DNA of 49,029 nucleotides from Parabacteroides sp. OttesenSCG-928-G21 (GTDB taxonomy: Bacteria > Bacteroidota > Bacteroidia > Bacteroidales > Tannerellaceae): assembly GCA_030266465.1 (NCBI GenBank), contig JAJDIA010000003.1, positions 1-49,029 of the forward strand, written 5' to 3'. This document shows, one piece after another, positions 24,565-33,050 of the stretch (position 1 is its first letter; every line of letters begins with the position of its first letter). Made by a program: the position numbers and the translations under genes. The notes beneath the pieces are model-generated. The model did no database searches. It worked only from the letters and a program-made list of their open reading frames with translations, and was not told where the DNA came from.

Positions 24565-25434
24565 TTAACGTCCAATACTGCAACTAAATGATAATTCCGC
24601 TGCATCTTTACCCGGAAATGATTTCAACCGGAATGATTTTATCTGTTGTACTAATACAGATAAAGTTCTTGTTATACGATCAAATGTTTGAATATCTTCT
24701 CGCATTAGTGAACAAGAAGATAGTAATTGTTCAAATAATTTTAACGAAGATAAAGGAATAATTTCATTTTGCAAGGCCTGTTCCATAACAAAAATGGTAT
24801 TTAAAGATACTCCGTCATTTTTATAACAGGGTGTTTTCCCACTCCAGGGTGTTCCAAATATATAAGGTTTTCCTTTGAATAAACGGATCGCAGGCTGATC
24901 GTCATTCAATAATTCGGAACCGGGAATATGTTTTAACCAGAGTTGAGAATGAGTACTTTTCCCTATACCGGAAGGTCCCATAAAAGCAACACCTTCTCCT
25001 GACTGTTTTATACATGAGGCATGAATCAGTACTGTATCAAAGTATGCAGAACTGTAAATGAATGCCATCATAATAAAGTTATTCATTACAAAAAAGTCAT
25101 CTGGAGATGAGAATGTAGTGTCAACCTCTATCTCCGACCACTGTTTTTTAGCATGCAGTCTGTACTTCTTCTGATCGGAATTGTTAATCGATAAAATAAT
25201 ATCACAGGTGTCGTTATTCAGGTAAATACTATAACAACAGCCGTCTAATTCAAATTCATAGGAGGGTTTCTCTTGTATTTCCGGAAGATTTCGGATTTTA
25301 AGTGTAAACAAAACGTTTTCATTTTTCTGTTCCGAAATGCGAAAAGGGGAATAATTAGAAAAATAAGGAGAATTCATCTCTTCACTCTCAATACAAATGT
25401 CAAAACCTGCGATGTTGTATAGCATTTTACACAT
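24565..25434 (-). CDS. HPr-kinase-like (HprK-related) P-loop protein
   Basis: This 289-residue protein has an N-terminal domain without clear homology, followed by an HPr-kinase-like core. The core shows LIHASCI (His138), P-loop GPSGIGKST (153-161), the acidic pair in LNDDQPAIR (Asp178-179) and GTPWSGKTPCYKN (194-206). HprK-related proteins with these motifs accompany PqqD-like and nucleotidyltransferase genes in lasso-peptide and polysaccharide clusters; one lasso-cluster group phosphorylates the peptide. Whether this one phosphorylates a peptide or sugar is inference. The first ATG is used; another in-frame ATG lies nine bases on (25425). It sits between the S26-like and PqqD-like genes with 69- and 45-bp gaps. 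Confidence 0.8.
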   Translation of the reverse strand: MCKMLYNIAGFDICIESEEMNSPYFSNYSPFRISEQKNENVLFTLKIRNLPEIQEKPSYEFELDGCCYSIYLNNDTCDIILSINNSDQKKYRLHAKKQWSEIEVDTTFSSPDDFFVMNNFIMMAFIYSSAYFDTVLIHASCIKQSGEGVAFMGPSGIGKSTHSQLWLKHIPGSELLNDDQPAIRLFKGKPYIFGTPWSGKTPCYKNDGVSLNTIFVMEQALQNEIIPLSSLKLFEQLLSSCSLMREDIQTFDRITRTLSVLVQQIKSFRLKSFPGKDAAELSFSCSIGR

Positions 25435-25503
25435 AAATTAAAAGTTGCATAATAGAAACAATTGTTTATAAATAATGTTCCGTATCACGGATTGGTTATA
25501 GCA

Positions 25504-25959
25504 TTATGTTTGTCTTCTCTCACGAAAATGTTTCATAATCGGATATAGCCATAAACGGATCGGTGTAGCTATAATCCAGACTTTGCTTATGATTCGCCAA
25601 AGATAGTTATCACAAGATATCTTTTTCCCATCACGATGGATAATAGAAACATAGCCAATAATATTTTTTTCGGGCACATATTCATACGAAGTGTCTCTTC
25701 GGTTATCTCCACGGATTAAAAACAGATCATTCGTTTTACGGATAATTCGGTGTAGAATATACTTCTCTCCTTGTTGAAAAAAAACAATTCTTCCCGGTCT
25801 TAAATCTTCCGGTCGGGGAGACTTCAGTGTAACCAAATCACGATTGTTGCGCAGAAAAGGATACATACTGCTTCCCTTAACTGGAATAATGGCGGAATGA
25901 CCATTTAAAAGCGTTTCTTTAACTTGCTGGCCTAATATAACGTTATTAATCAATAGCAT
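25504..25959 (-). CDS. S24/S26 family peptidase, Ser-His signal-peptidase type
   Basis: This 151-residue protein carries the signal-peptidase fold motifs: GSSMYPFL with nucleophile Ser31 (29-36), YILHRI with His70 and LIRGDNRRDTS with Asp85. The base is a His, as in archaeal and ER-type SipW enzymes, rather than the Lys of bacterial LepB. A hydrophobic C-terminal stretch (about 122-141) could anchor it in the membrane; no N-terminal anchor is seen. In this cassette it may cleave an exported peptide or protein. It starts 18 bp after the AraC-type gene. Confidence 0.82.
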   Translation of the reverse strand: MLLINNVILGQQVKETLLNGHSAIIPVKGSSMYPFLRNNRDLVTLKSPRPEDLRPGRIVFFQQGEKYILHRIIRKTNDLFLIRGDNRRDTSYEYVPEKNIIGYVSIIHRDGKKISCDNYLWRIISKVWIIATPIRLWLYPIMKHFRERRQT

Positions 25960-25977
25960 TAAACAGGAAGTTCTATT

Positions 25978-26433
25978 TTACGAAGCATGAATCTTCATTT
26001 GGATTAGTTCACTTGGAATGATATTAAGCTCGTTTGGGACGTCGATTTCTGCACTTGTTTTTGTCTTTTCTTCAACGATCATGTTATTTCTACGATAATC
26101 ATTAGGTGAGCATCCCCGGTGATCCTTGAAAATACGATAGAAAGTACTTCTGGAAACAATACCACATTCTTTTGCTATAGCATCAATCGTATAATCAGGA
26201 TGTTCCAGTAGTAAAGAGCAGGCATATTCAATCCGCATATTAAGAATAAAATTCTTTAAACTTAAATTGGTACATGTCTTAACAGCTTTTACTAAATATT
26301 TTTCATTGGTGTTTAGTAAAGAGGCTAATTTAGAGCGGTTCAATCCTTTTTTTGTGAAAGTTTCATTTTTCATTAGACGTTTTCTTAAACGGTTATATAA
26401 CCCTTCAAGATAATCTTTTTCGTTGTCAGGCAT
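25978..26433 (-). CDS. AraC-type helix-turn-helix regulator (DNA-binding domain only)
   Basis: This 151-residue protein contains an AraC-family DNA-binding domain at about residues 28-115. It has two helix-turn-helix units: LNRSKLASLLNTNEKYLVKAVK and YTIDAIAKECGIVSRSTFYRIFKDHRGCSPNDYRR. There is no ligand-binding or receiver domain and no membrane span. A 36-residue tail of unknown role follows. It lies between wzc (96-bp gap) and the S26-like gene (18-bp gap), on the same strand. It could therefore control the peptide-like cassette or the capsule operon. I see no TAnnTTTG box in the 96-bp gap. Confidence 0.85.
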   Translation of the reverse strand: MPDNEKDYLEGLYNRLRKRLMKNETFTKKGLNRSKLASLLNTNEKYLVKAVKTCTNLSLKNFILNMRIEYACSLLLEHPDYTIDAIAKECGIVSRSTFYRIFKDHRGCSPNDYRRNNMIVEEKTKTSAEIDVPNELNIIPSELIQMKIHAS

Positions 26434-26529
26434 AGTGAATAGTTTTTAAGTGAGTTTGTAATTGTTTGTCATAGGTAAAAAACGAAATAATTAAAGAGTC
26501 CGTTTGTGATAAAAACATTTTAAGGGTGT

Positions 26530-28872
26530 TTATGAACGTACAAATGGCCAAATAGCCCAAGGGTGCAATTCGTTGTTTTCATAGATGAAACGGTAGGGCT
26601 CAAATTTAATGCCGTTTAATAAAGTAGCCATATTGTGTGAAGGATTTGCTTGATAGATCTGTTCGATTTTGCTCAATCCACGATTATCAAGTTTTCCATA
26701 GCCGACCACAAATAAGGTTAAATCACTAAAACGACCTATAATTTGGGTATCTGTATATTGGGAGGATACACAATCCAATAAAATATAATCATATTCTGCT
26801 TTTAATAGCTGAATTAGTTGTTCGAGTTTTTCTTCAAATAATAATTCGGTCGATTCAGGAGTTATATTGCCGGTAGATATATGATCCAGTCTCTCGTTGA
26901 TTGGAGAATGGGTGATAATATTACTGGCTTTTTCTTTTCCTTCCAAATAATCGACAAGACCGACTAATGAAGTTTTTGCTCTTTTTTTCTTCCGAAAATC
27001 CAGATCTATCACAATAACCTTTTTTCCTGAAAAAGCAAAGCTGGCTGCCAGATTCTTGGCGATGTATGTTTTACCTTCTTTATCTTGATAAGAGGTGATC
27101 ATGATGGTTTGAATTCGTCCCTTTTCGGATTGTATCAGGTTGAGCTTGGCTCTGACATTTCGTAAAGCCTCTGTCGTACGGTCGTTTTCACCTTGACGGA
27201 TAGCAATAATCTCTTTTTTCGCATCTTGGGAAAAAGGTATATTCCCTAAAAACGGAACAGGTATACTCTCTTCTATTTCTTTTTGACTATATACCTTATT
27301 GCTTAATGCGGTAATTAACCATAAAATGATTCCGGGCAGAAGTAAGCCGAAACTGAAAGCAATTAGCAGGATTAATTGCCGGTTGGGAGAAATAGGCGAC
27401 GAACTACCATAAGCTGTATCTATTACCTTAGCGTTGTTCTCCTGAATAGACTGTGATAGGGCAGCCTCTTCTCTTTTATTCAGCAGATACAGATAAAGTG
27501 ACTCTTTGATTTTCTGCTCACGCTCAACAGAAAGAACATATTTTTGCTGAGTAGGTACCTGCGATATGCGTCGTGATGCTTGTGCTTCTTGTTCACGGGC
27601 ATTTCTGATACGGATCTCCAGGCCTCCGATCAGATTGTCTACAGAAGACACAATGGTTTGCCGAAGGGCATCCAGCGAATTATTTAGATTTAGGACTACC
27701 GGATTCCGGTCACTGGCATCAGCGCTTAATTTGTTACGTTGTAACATCATACTGTTGTATTCCGTTATTTGTCGTTCGATGCCTGCTTCTGATAGCCCTG
27801 TATTCGAGGGTAATAGTTCGTTTTGTTTAGATTGATCGGCCAGATATTCCCGGATAGATTGCGCCAAAGTCAACTGATTCTCTAAATTGACTCCTTGTTG
27901 CTGATATAGGTTTGTTGATTGCAAATAAATGCCGGTTTCCGAACTGATATCTGTCAGTCGGTTCTGTCGTTTATAGACTTCTATGTCGGAATCAACACTG
28001 CCAAGTTCGGCTTCGATTATAGTAAGACGTTCATCGATGAAGTTGGATGTATTAATAGCCACTAAGTCTTTGTCATTGTTTAAATCATCATTATAGACAA
28101 CAATCAATGTATTTAAGATATCTTCAGCCCGTCTGGGAGCAGCATCATTTAATGACAATAGGATAATGGTGCTACTTTGATTTGCTAATGATACACGTAT
28201 ACTATTACTCAAAGCACTGGCCATAGCTGCCATACTGTTTTTTCGAATGGTAATAGGTTCATTGATGTACCTCTCTGTGTAGGATGAAGTTGGCGTGAAA
28301 ACCAATCGACCAAAAGGGGAGTCAATGGTATCATTAAGTAATGCTTTCATTTTCCACAATCCTGTTTCTAATTCTGAAGTGAGCAGGATCTCATTTTGTG
28401 ATAGCGGAGTGGCAGTCAACTCGAAATTCCAGCTTGAAGCCTGTGTCTCGGTTTCATCAGGGAAATGGATCGTTATGGGAGAGTTTTTATATAACTCTGT
28501 TGTTCTTAATCGAATTTTGCTTTTATAAGTGATATCCAACCTTAATCGGCGTACAACCTCTTGCATTAATCGTTTGGATTTGAAAATCAATTGTTCATTT
28601 GCAACATTAGTTATATTGTTAAACATATTTATCTCATCGAAAATGGCAATGTCATTCATTCCTCCCTGAGCCTTATCGTTGATCATAACAGAGATAGTCC
28701 GAGTATATACATTAGGTTGAGTACCAATATATAAATAAGCTGTTGCGCAGAAAATAAGAACAGAGGCTACAAACCAATACCAGTTGTTTAGTACAAATCT
28801 GACTATATCACTAACATGAATCTCATTATTTTTTTCTGCAGATTCTAGCTGGTTAAAATCGTGTGTTGTCAT
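26530..28872 (-). CDS. wzc: Wzc-type polysaccharide co-polymerase with tyrosine-kinase-like domain
   Basis: It controls chain length and export with Wza. The 780-residue protein has TM1 (about 32-49), a long periplasmic Wzz-type domain with coiled-coil stretches (about 50-498), TM2 (499-522), and a cytoplasmic BY-kinase-like domain. The P-loop is SYQDKEGKT (594-602) rather than the usual PGEGK(S/T). Walker A' VIVIDLDFR (619-627) and Walker B YILLD (696-700) follow. The C-terminal tail (YRFIYENNELHPWAIWPFVRS) lacks the usual tyrosine cluster. It is translated 6 bp after wza. Kinase activity is thus uncertain. Confidence 0.9.
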   Translation of the reverse strand: MTTHDFNQLESAEKNNEIHVSDIVRFVLNNWYWFVASVLIFCATAYLYIGTQPNVYTRTISVMINDKAQGGMNDIAIFDEINMFNNITNVANEQLIFKSKRLMQEVVRRLRLDITYKSKIRLRTTELYKNSPITIHFPDETETQASSWNFELTATPLSQNEILLTSELETGLWKMKALLNDTIDSPFGRLVFTPTSSYTERYINEPITIRKNSMAAMASALSNSIRVSLANQSSTIILLSLNDAAPRRAEDILNTLIVVYNDDLNNDKDLVAINTSNFIDERLTIIEAELGSVDSDIEVYKRQNRLTDISSETGIYLQSTNLYQQQGVNLENQLTLAQSIREYLADQSKQNELLPSNTGLSEAGIERQITEYNSMMLQRNKLSADASDRNPVVLNLNNSLDALRQTIVSSVDNLIGGLEIRIRNAREQEAQASRRISQVPTQQKYVLSVEREQKIKESLYLYLLNKREEAALSQSIQENNAKVIDTAYGSSSPISPNRQLILLIAFSFGLLLPGIILWLITALSNKVYSQKEIEESIPVPFLGNIPFSQDAKKEIIAIRQGENDRTTEALRNVRAKLNLIQSEKGRIQTIMITSYQDKEGKTYIAKNLAASFAFSGKKVIVIDLDFRKKKRAKTSLVGLVDYLEGKEKASNIITHSPINERLDHISTGNITPESTELLFEEKLEQLIQLLKAEYDYILLDCVSSQYTDTQIIGRFSDLTLFVVGYGKLDNRGLSKIEQIYQANPSHNMATLLNGIKFEPYRFIYENNELHPWAIWPFVRS

Positions 28873-28878
28873 AATGAA

Positions 28879-29676
28879 TTAATTATTTACCAGGTTCAGA
28901 ACTAAAACAACCATAGATGAAATGAAAGATAATCCGGATATCCAAACGCTGACGGAATTATTCTGATTGATATTGCTCTGCCCTGCCTTTGACTTATTCG
29001 GTTCTACGTAGATAATATCATTTTGCTGTAGATAGTAATAAGGAGAAGTGAAAATATCTGCAGAACGAAGATCGTGATAGCCAATCGTACGTTCATTACC
29101 ATCTTCACGAATTACGACAACACGATCTCTTTTCCCGTAGATAGTGAGATCGCCTGCCATGCTTAATGCATCCAATAGAGTAACCCGTTCACTTGAAATA
29201 TTAAAGCTACCGGGATTGTTGACTTCCCCGATAACAGATACTTTAAAGTTTCGGAATTCAACCGTTACAATAGGATCTTTAATCAGATCTTCACTGATCA
29301 ACTTTTCTTTGATTAATTGAACCAGTTGCCGGCGAGTTAATCCTTCCACATGTAATTTCCCCAGGATAGGGAAATCGATATTTCCATCAGCATCTACCAA
29401 ATAACCCAAAACCCGTTGCTGGGAAACATTACCGCCTGCTGTCCCTAATTGATAGGATACAGTAGGCATATTGAAGGGTAATGCCAATTCAGGATTTTGA
29501 CTGTTGACCATTATAGACAACATGTCGTCACGGTGTACTTTGATTTCATACTCATTTGTGATCACTTCTTGATTATGCGTTTCCAGATCTTGTAAATAGA
29601 CAATGTTTTTACGTGAACCGCAAGAAGAAACAAGTAGTGTCATTAATAAAATTAAGGGAATAATTTTTGTGGCCAT
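28879..29676 (-). CDS. wza: Wza-type polysaccharide export lipoprotein
   Basis: This 265-residue outer-membrane export protein has a lipoprotein signal (lipobox VSSC, Cys19). It also has a poly-export domain (about 40-145, with YEIKVHRDDMLSIMVNSQNPEL and GYLVDADGNIDFPILGKLHVEGLT) and an SLBB domain (about 150-215, VIGEVNNPGSFNI). The C-terminus has a hydrophobic stretch (about 245-262). Bacteroidota Wza homologues are shorter than the E. coli protein and end in such a segment. With Wzc it forms the trans-envelope export path. It follows the aminotransferase gene by 14 bp. Confidence 0.92.
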   Translation of the reverse strand: MATKIIPLILLMTLLVSSCGSRKNIVYLQDLETHNQEVITNEYEIKVHRDDMLSIMVNSQNPELALPFNMPTVSYQLGTAGGNVSQQRVLGYLVDADGNIDFPILGKLHVEGLTRRQLVQLIKEKLISEDLIKDPIVTVEFRNFKVSVIGEVNNPGSFNISSERVTLLDALSMAGDLTIYGKRDRVVVIREDGNERTIGYHDLRSADIFTSPYYYLQQNDIIYVEPNKSKAGQSNINQNNSVSVWISGLSFISSMVVLVLNLVNN

Positions 29677-29690
29677 ATAAGCAAAATTTG

Positions 29691-30836
29691 TTATTTGTTT
29701 GTCATTGTTTTTTCAAAAACGCTCAGTATCCGATCTAGGTCCTTTTCAGTTAAAATGGGACTGGAAGGAAGGCATAACCCTTTTTCAAAGAGTAATTCAG
29801 AAGTCTTTTCTCCATAAAACGGATAATCTTCAAAAACCGGTTGTAGATGTAGAGGCTTCCATAGCGGCCGAACCTCTATATTTGCATCCTCCATGGCTAA
29901 TCTTAGCTTTTCACGATCATACCCGGCTAAGGAAGGATCAATGAGTATACAGGTTAGCCAATAATTGGAGTAAACGGTTTTATCATTATTTTGAAAAACA
30001 GTTATGCCTGGATAATTGGACAAACGCTCTGCATATATTTGATGAATTTCTCTCCTGCGAGCAACATGTTCATTCAAAATACTCATTTGTCCTCTGCCAA
30101 TGCCGGCGCAGATATTGCTCATCCGGTAATTATAGCCAATCCGGCTATGTTGGTAATGAGGAGCCTGGTCCCTGGCTTGAGTGGCATAGAATTTAGCTTC
30201 ATTTGCAGATGCTTCATTTGGGCAGATTAATGCACCACCACCGGACGTTGTTATGATCTTATTACCATTAAAAGATAAGACGGAATAATTTCCCCATGTG
30301 CCACATTTTTGATTCTTATAGACTGAACCTAAAGCCTCTGCGGCATCTTCCAATAGGGGGATGTCGTATTTCTCTGCTATTTGTTTTATTTCATGCATCT
30401 TTGCCGGCATACCATACAGATGGACAACGATTATAGCCTTTGGTTTCCTTCCGGTTTTTTCTATTCGGTCTGTAATCGCTTCTTCCAGATATTTCGATGA
30501 GATATTCCAGGTTTCACCTTCACTATCAACGAAGACTGGCTTGGCTCCTAAATATTTGATTGGATTAGCAGAAGCAGCAAATGTGAAACTTTGACAAATC
30601 ACCTCGTCCCCGGGTTTTACGCCCAATAGGAGCAATCCCAAATGGATCGCAGCTGTACCGGAACTTAGGCTTACTATTTTTTTATCTGTTTGTAAATATT
30701 GTTCCAGATCCTTTTCAAAACCATCTACATTTGGACCTAAAGGAACAACCCAATTCGTATCAAAAGCTTCTTGGATATACTTCTGTTCGTTGCCACTCAT
30801 GTGGGCGAGTGAGAGGTGGATGCGTTCTTTTTTCAT
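29691..30836 (-). CDS. DegT/DnrJ/EryC1 family sugar-nucleotide aminotransferase
   Basis: This 381-residue PLP enzyme has SSGTAAIHL (58-66), ED(A)AEALG (163-170, Asp164 contacts the PLP nitrogen) and SFNGNKIITTSGGG with the Schiff-base Lys193. It probably converts a 4-keto-6-deoxy sugar nucleotide into the 4-amino sugar, as PglE does in bacillosamine synthesis. Its gene overlaps the PglC-like transferase by 4 bp and follows a GNAT acetyltransferase; the 4,6-dehydratase that would make its substrate is the first gene of the operon. The exact sugar is inferred from context. Confidence 0.92.
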   Translation of the reverse strand: MKKERIHLSLAHMSGNEQKYIQEAFDTNWVVPLGPNVDGFEKDLEQYLQTDKKIVSLSSGTAAIHLGLLLLGVKPGDEVICQSFTFAASANPIKYLGAKPVFVDSEGETWNISSKYLEEAITDRIEKTGRKPKAIIVVHLYGMPAKMHEIKQIAEKYDIPLLEDAAEALGSVYKNQKCGTWGNYSVLSFNGNKIITTSGGGALICPNEASANEAKFYATQARDQAPHYQHSRIGYNYRMSNICAGIGRGQMSILNEHVARRREIHQIYAERLSNYPGITVFQNNDKTVYSNYWLTCILIDPSLAGYDREKLRLAMEDANIEVRPLWKPLHLQPVFEDYPFYGEKTSELLFEKGLCLPSSPILTEKDLDRILSVFEKTMTNK

Positions 30837-31435
30837 CTGTATTTATCGGGTAGTTTACTTCCTGTAATAGTCCAGAAAAATATTTGCATATCTAACCAGA
30901 ACGACCATTCGTTGATATATCTCTTATTTATCCTTACTTTATCCGGATATATTACATTGTCGTTATAATGTTGGGGATTTTTTTGTTGAGCTAATATTTC
31001 TTCTTCAGTGATATACTTCAATGTTGCTAATCCTGTTAATCCCGGTCTTACGGATAATATAATCTGATCGTCCTTATTCAATCGATCGGCATAACCGGGA
31101 ACATCTGGGCGAGGACCAATGAAACTCATGTCTCCAATCAGAATATTCCAAAGCTCAGGCAATTCGTCTAATTTTAATTTTCTCAATATGCTTCCTAATG
31201 GTGTAATTCGGCTTTCTCCTTTGACGGAAACAGAAGAACCGGAGTGATTGATAATCATCGTACGGAATTTATACATCGTAAATAATTTTCCGTTTTTCCC
31301 AACTCGGATTTGTTTAAATAAAATGGGACCTGGCATAACCGCTTTAATAAGAATAGAGATGAACAAAAGTACAGGCAATAAAATCAAAAGCCCTATCAGT
31401 GAGACTGTTATGTCAAAACCTCTTTTCAGCAGCAT
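30833..31435 (-). CDS. PglC-like phosphoglycosyl transferase (initiating sugar transferase)
   Basis: This 200-residue monotopic membrane enzyme transfers a phospho-sugar from a UDP-sugar to undecaprenyl phosphate and so starts each repeat unit. It has a single re-entrant hydrophobic helix (about 10-32), the KFRTM motif (56-60), the catalytic DE dyad Asp90-Glu91 in KLDELPELWN, and SFIGPRPDVPGY. Its small size is that of the PglC class, whose members use di-N-acetylbacillosamine. It overlaps its neighbours by 4 and 10 bp, consistent with tight coupling to the aminotransferase and acetyltransferase. Confidence 0.92.
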   Translation of the reverse strand: MLLKRGFDITVSLIGLLILLPVLLFISILIKAVMPGPILFKQIRVGKNGKLFTMYKFRTMIINHSGSSVSVKGESRITPLGSILRKLKLDELPELWNILIGDMSFIGPRPDVPGYADRLNKDDQIILSVRPGLTGLATLKYITEEEILAQQKNPQHYNDNVIYPDKVRINKRYINEWSFWLDMQIFFWTITGSKLPDKYR

Positions 31436-32034
31436 GTGTTGTTTTTCTGAGAATATTCTATATATATATAGTTGTCGGGTAATTCTTTTACCACCTGTAT
31501 CTGATTTACAGCTTTTGATGATGAAATAGATGCGGTATTGTTTTTTGAGATGGTTGCAAATAGCCGAAAATTAGATTTCCAACAAATATCAGATAGTATA
31601 TATCCCATTTTTTTTGCTAAACCTTGTCCTTGATATGCTTTGTCTACGATTTTTCCTCTAAAGGCTTTTCGATTGATAAAGCAGCGTAAAAAAAAGTAGC
31701 CAACAATTTGATTTTCCATATTGAAAACTCCAAACATAAAGAACGAGTGACTTTTGAGAAGTTTCTCTAATGTGTTTTTATCAAAGGAATGAGGTTTAAA
31801 GTAATCAAATGCACTTTTTTCTTGTTGTTGAAAAAAAGTGTATAGTCTATCAATATCTGTTTTTTCTATTGTACGAAAAGAAAATGTACTCTCAGGTATG
31901 CTCTTTAAAACTTTTGATATACTATTTTTGATCCTGCTTTCATAGAACATCATGAATATGATATCATTTATTGTATTACTGATATCCCAGAGAAAAGGAA
32001 TTTTGTGTTTGATGTGTAAGAGATATTTAATCAT
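31426..32034 (-). CDS. GNAT-family N-acetyltransferase
   Basis: This 202-residue protein has a GNAT domain (about 50-195): substrate strand QIVGYFFLRCFINRKAFRGKIV, and the acetyl-CoA pyrophosphate loop YQGQGLAKKMG (134-144), matching the (Q/R)xxGxG/A signature. The following ISKNNTASISSSKA corresponds to motif B. It probably acetylates the 4-amino sugar made by the neighbouring aminotransferase, as WecD or PseH do; classical PglD is a left-handed helix enzyme instead. It overlaps the ATP-grasp gene by 4 bp and the transferase gene by 10 bp. Confidence 0.82.
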   Translation of the reverse strand: MIKYLLHIKHKIPFLWDISNTINDIIFMMFYESRIKNSISKVLKSIPESTFSFRTIEKTDIDRLYTFFQQQEKSAFDYFKPHSFDKNTLEKLLKSHSFFMFGVFNMENQIVGYFFLRCFINRKAFRGKIVDKAYQGQGLAKKMGYILSDICWKSNFRLFATISKNNTASISSSKAVNQIQVVKELPDNYIYIEYSQKNNTCC

Positions 32035-33050
32035 GGATTTTGCAGAAAATCTAATAATTCACTTTTGAGTCCTTTATTAACCGGAAGTTGCCAAAGTAAT
32101 TTACACCAGTTATGATTTCCTTCAATACAATCAATACCTTCTTCTGTTATCGCAATATCCCAACCAACGGACCTGTTTTTCGGGTATAAAAGAGCCATTT
32201 GTTTTACTTTGTCAAGAACTTCGTTCCAATAAGGAATTTGAAAACCTTCAATTGCAATTTGAGTTATTGGATGAAAAGTCTCTTCCTTTTTAGTGATATC
32301 GCTATAAACACCTTTGCCATTGACAATACCGGTGTTTGTGTCAATAGGAGCAGCCATGTTGCCTGCGGCCATATTATCGACATGAGAGTTTACAGAAATA
32401 CGTAGTCTGGAAGCAATAATTATGACATCGTTCTTTTCTGTTATTTGTGTTATGACTCTGACTGTGTTTAATCCACTTGGAGAAAGATTCATCAAATCTT
32501 TATGTTGGATAATATATTCTTCTGCTAAGTCGAAGTTGTTTTGACTCATATATTCAATTAAATTTTCAGCAGTTAATCCTTTGGTCTCTATAACTTCAGT
32601 CTCTTTTCCACATTGTCCTTTAGCATTCTTTAATACAATTTTCCCGGAATGATGAGATAATAATTCAGTGAGCAATGAACGATCTTTTATTAGCATATCA
32701 AGACTAAACCACTTATGGTTAATACTGTTTTTATACTGCTGTAAAAACAAACTTTTGTTTTCAAGAATAGAACGATGTGGTTTAGGGTTCATCATTTTCT
32801 GATATTCATACATAAATCCCGTGCCTGCCCATTTATCTCGTTCGGAAGAATTTTTATTCCAGAAATGAAAACAGAAATAATCCATAAAGGATATGTTAAA
32901 TTTCAAAGATGAATAGAGCATATCCAGCCATAAATGGATTTTTTTTATTTTAAATTCGGTTTTAACATATTTCGTGTACAGACTGATTTTTCCCCAATCA
33001 CTTTCTTTAATGTAATAACCTAAGTAAAGTATTCTGTTAAATAGTTTCAT
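32031..33050 (-). CDS. Sugar-transfer-associated ATP-grasp protein
   Basis: This protein of about 339 residues matches the ATP-grasp group linked to polysaccharide loci. It has GKIVLKNAKGQCGKETEVI (ATP-binding strand and Lys), PSGLNTVRVITQI, HVDNMAAGNMAAPIDTNTG and SVGWDIAITEEGIDCIEGNHNW, with the metal-binding Glu/Asn at the end. ATP-grasp enzymes make amide or similar bonds through acyl-phosphates, so it may attach an amino acid or other acyl group to a capsule sugar. The frame is open from an ATG at 33077, but the ATG at 33050 reduces the overlap with the upstream gene to 14 bp. The acceptor is unknown. Confidence 0.82.
   Translation of the reverse strand: MKLFNRILYLGYYIKESDWGKISLYTKYVKTEFKIKKIHLWLDMLYSSLKFNISFMDYFCFHFWNKNSSERDKWAGTGFMYEYQKMMNPKPHRSILENKSLFLQQYKNSINHKWFSLDMLIKDRSLLTELLSHHSGKIVLKNAKGQCGKETEVIETKGLTAENLIEYMSQNNFDLAEEYIIQHKDLMNLSPSGLNTVRVITQITEKNDVIIIASRLRISVNSHVDNMAAGNMAAPIDTNTGIVNGKGVYSDITKKEETFHPITQIAIEGFQIPYWNEVLDKVKQMALLYPKNRSVGWDIAITEEGIDCIEGNHNWCKLLWQLPVNKGLKSELLDFLQNP

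Noticed and set aside
25978-26433. UpxY/NusG-like capsule antiterminator
   Set aside because: The two helix-turn-helix units and the SPNDYRR-type end identify an AraC-type DNA-binding domain, not a NusG fold.
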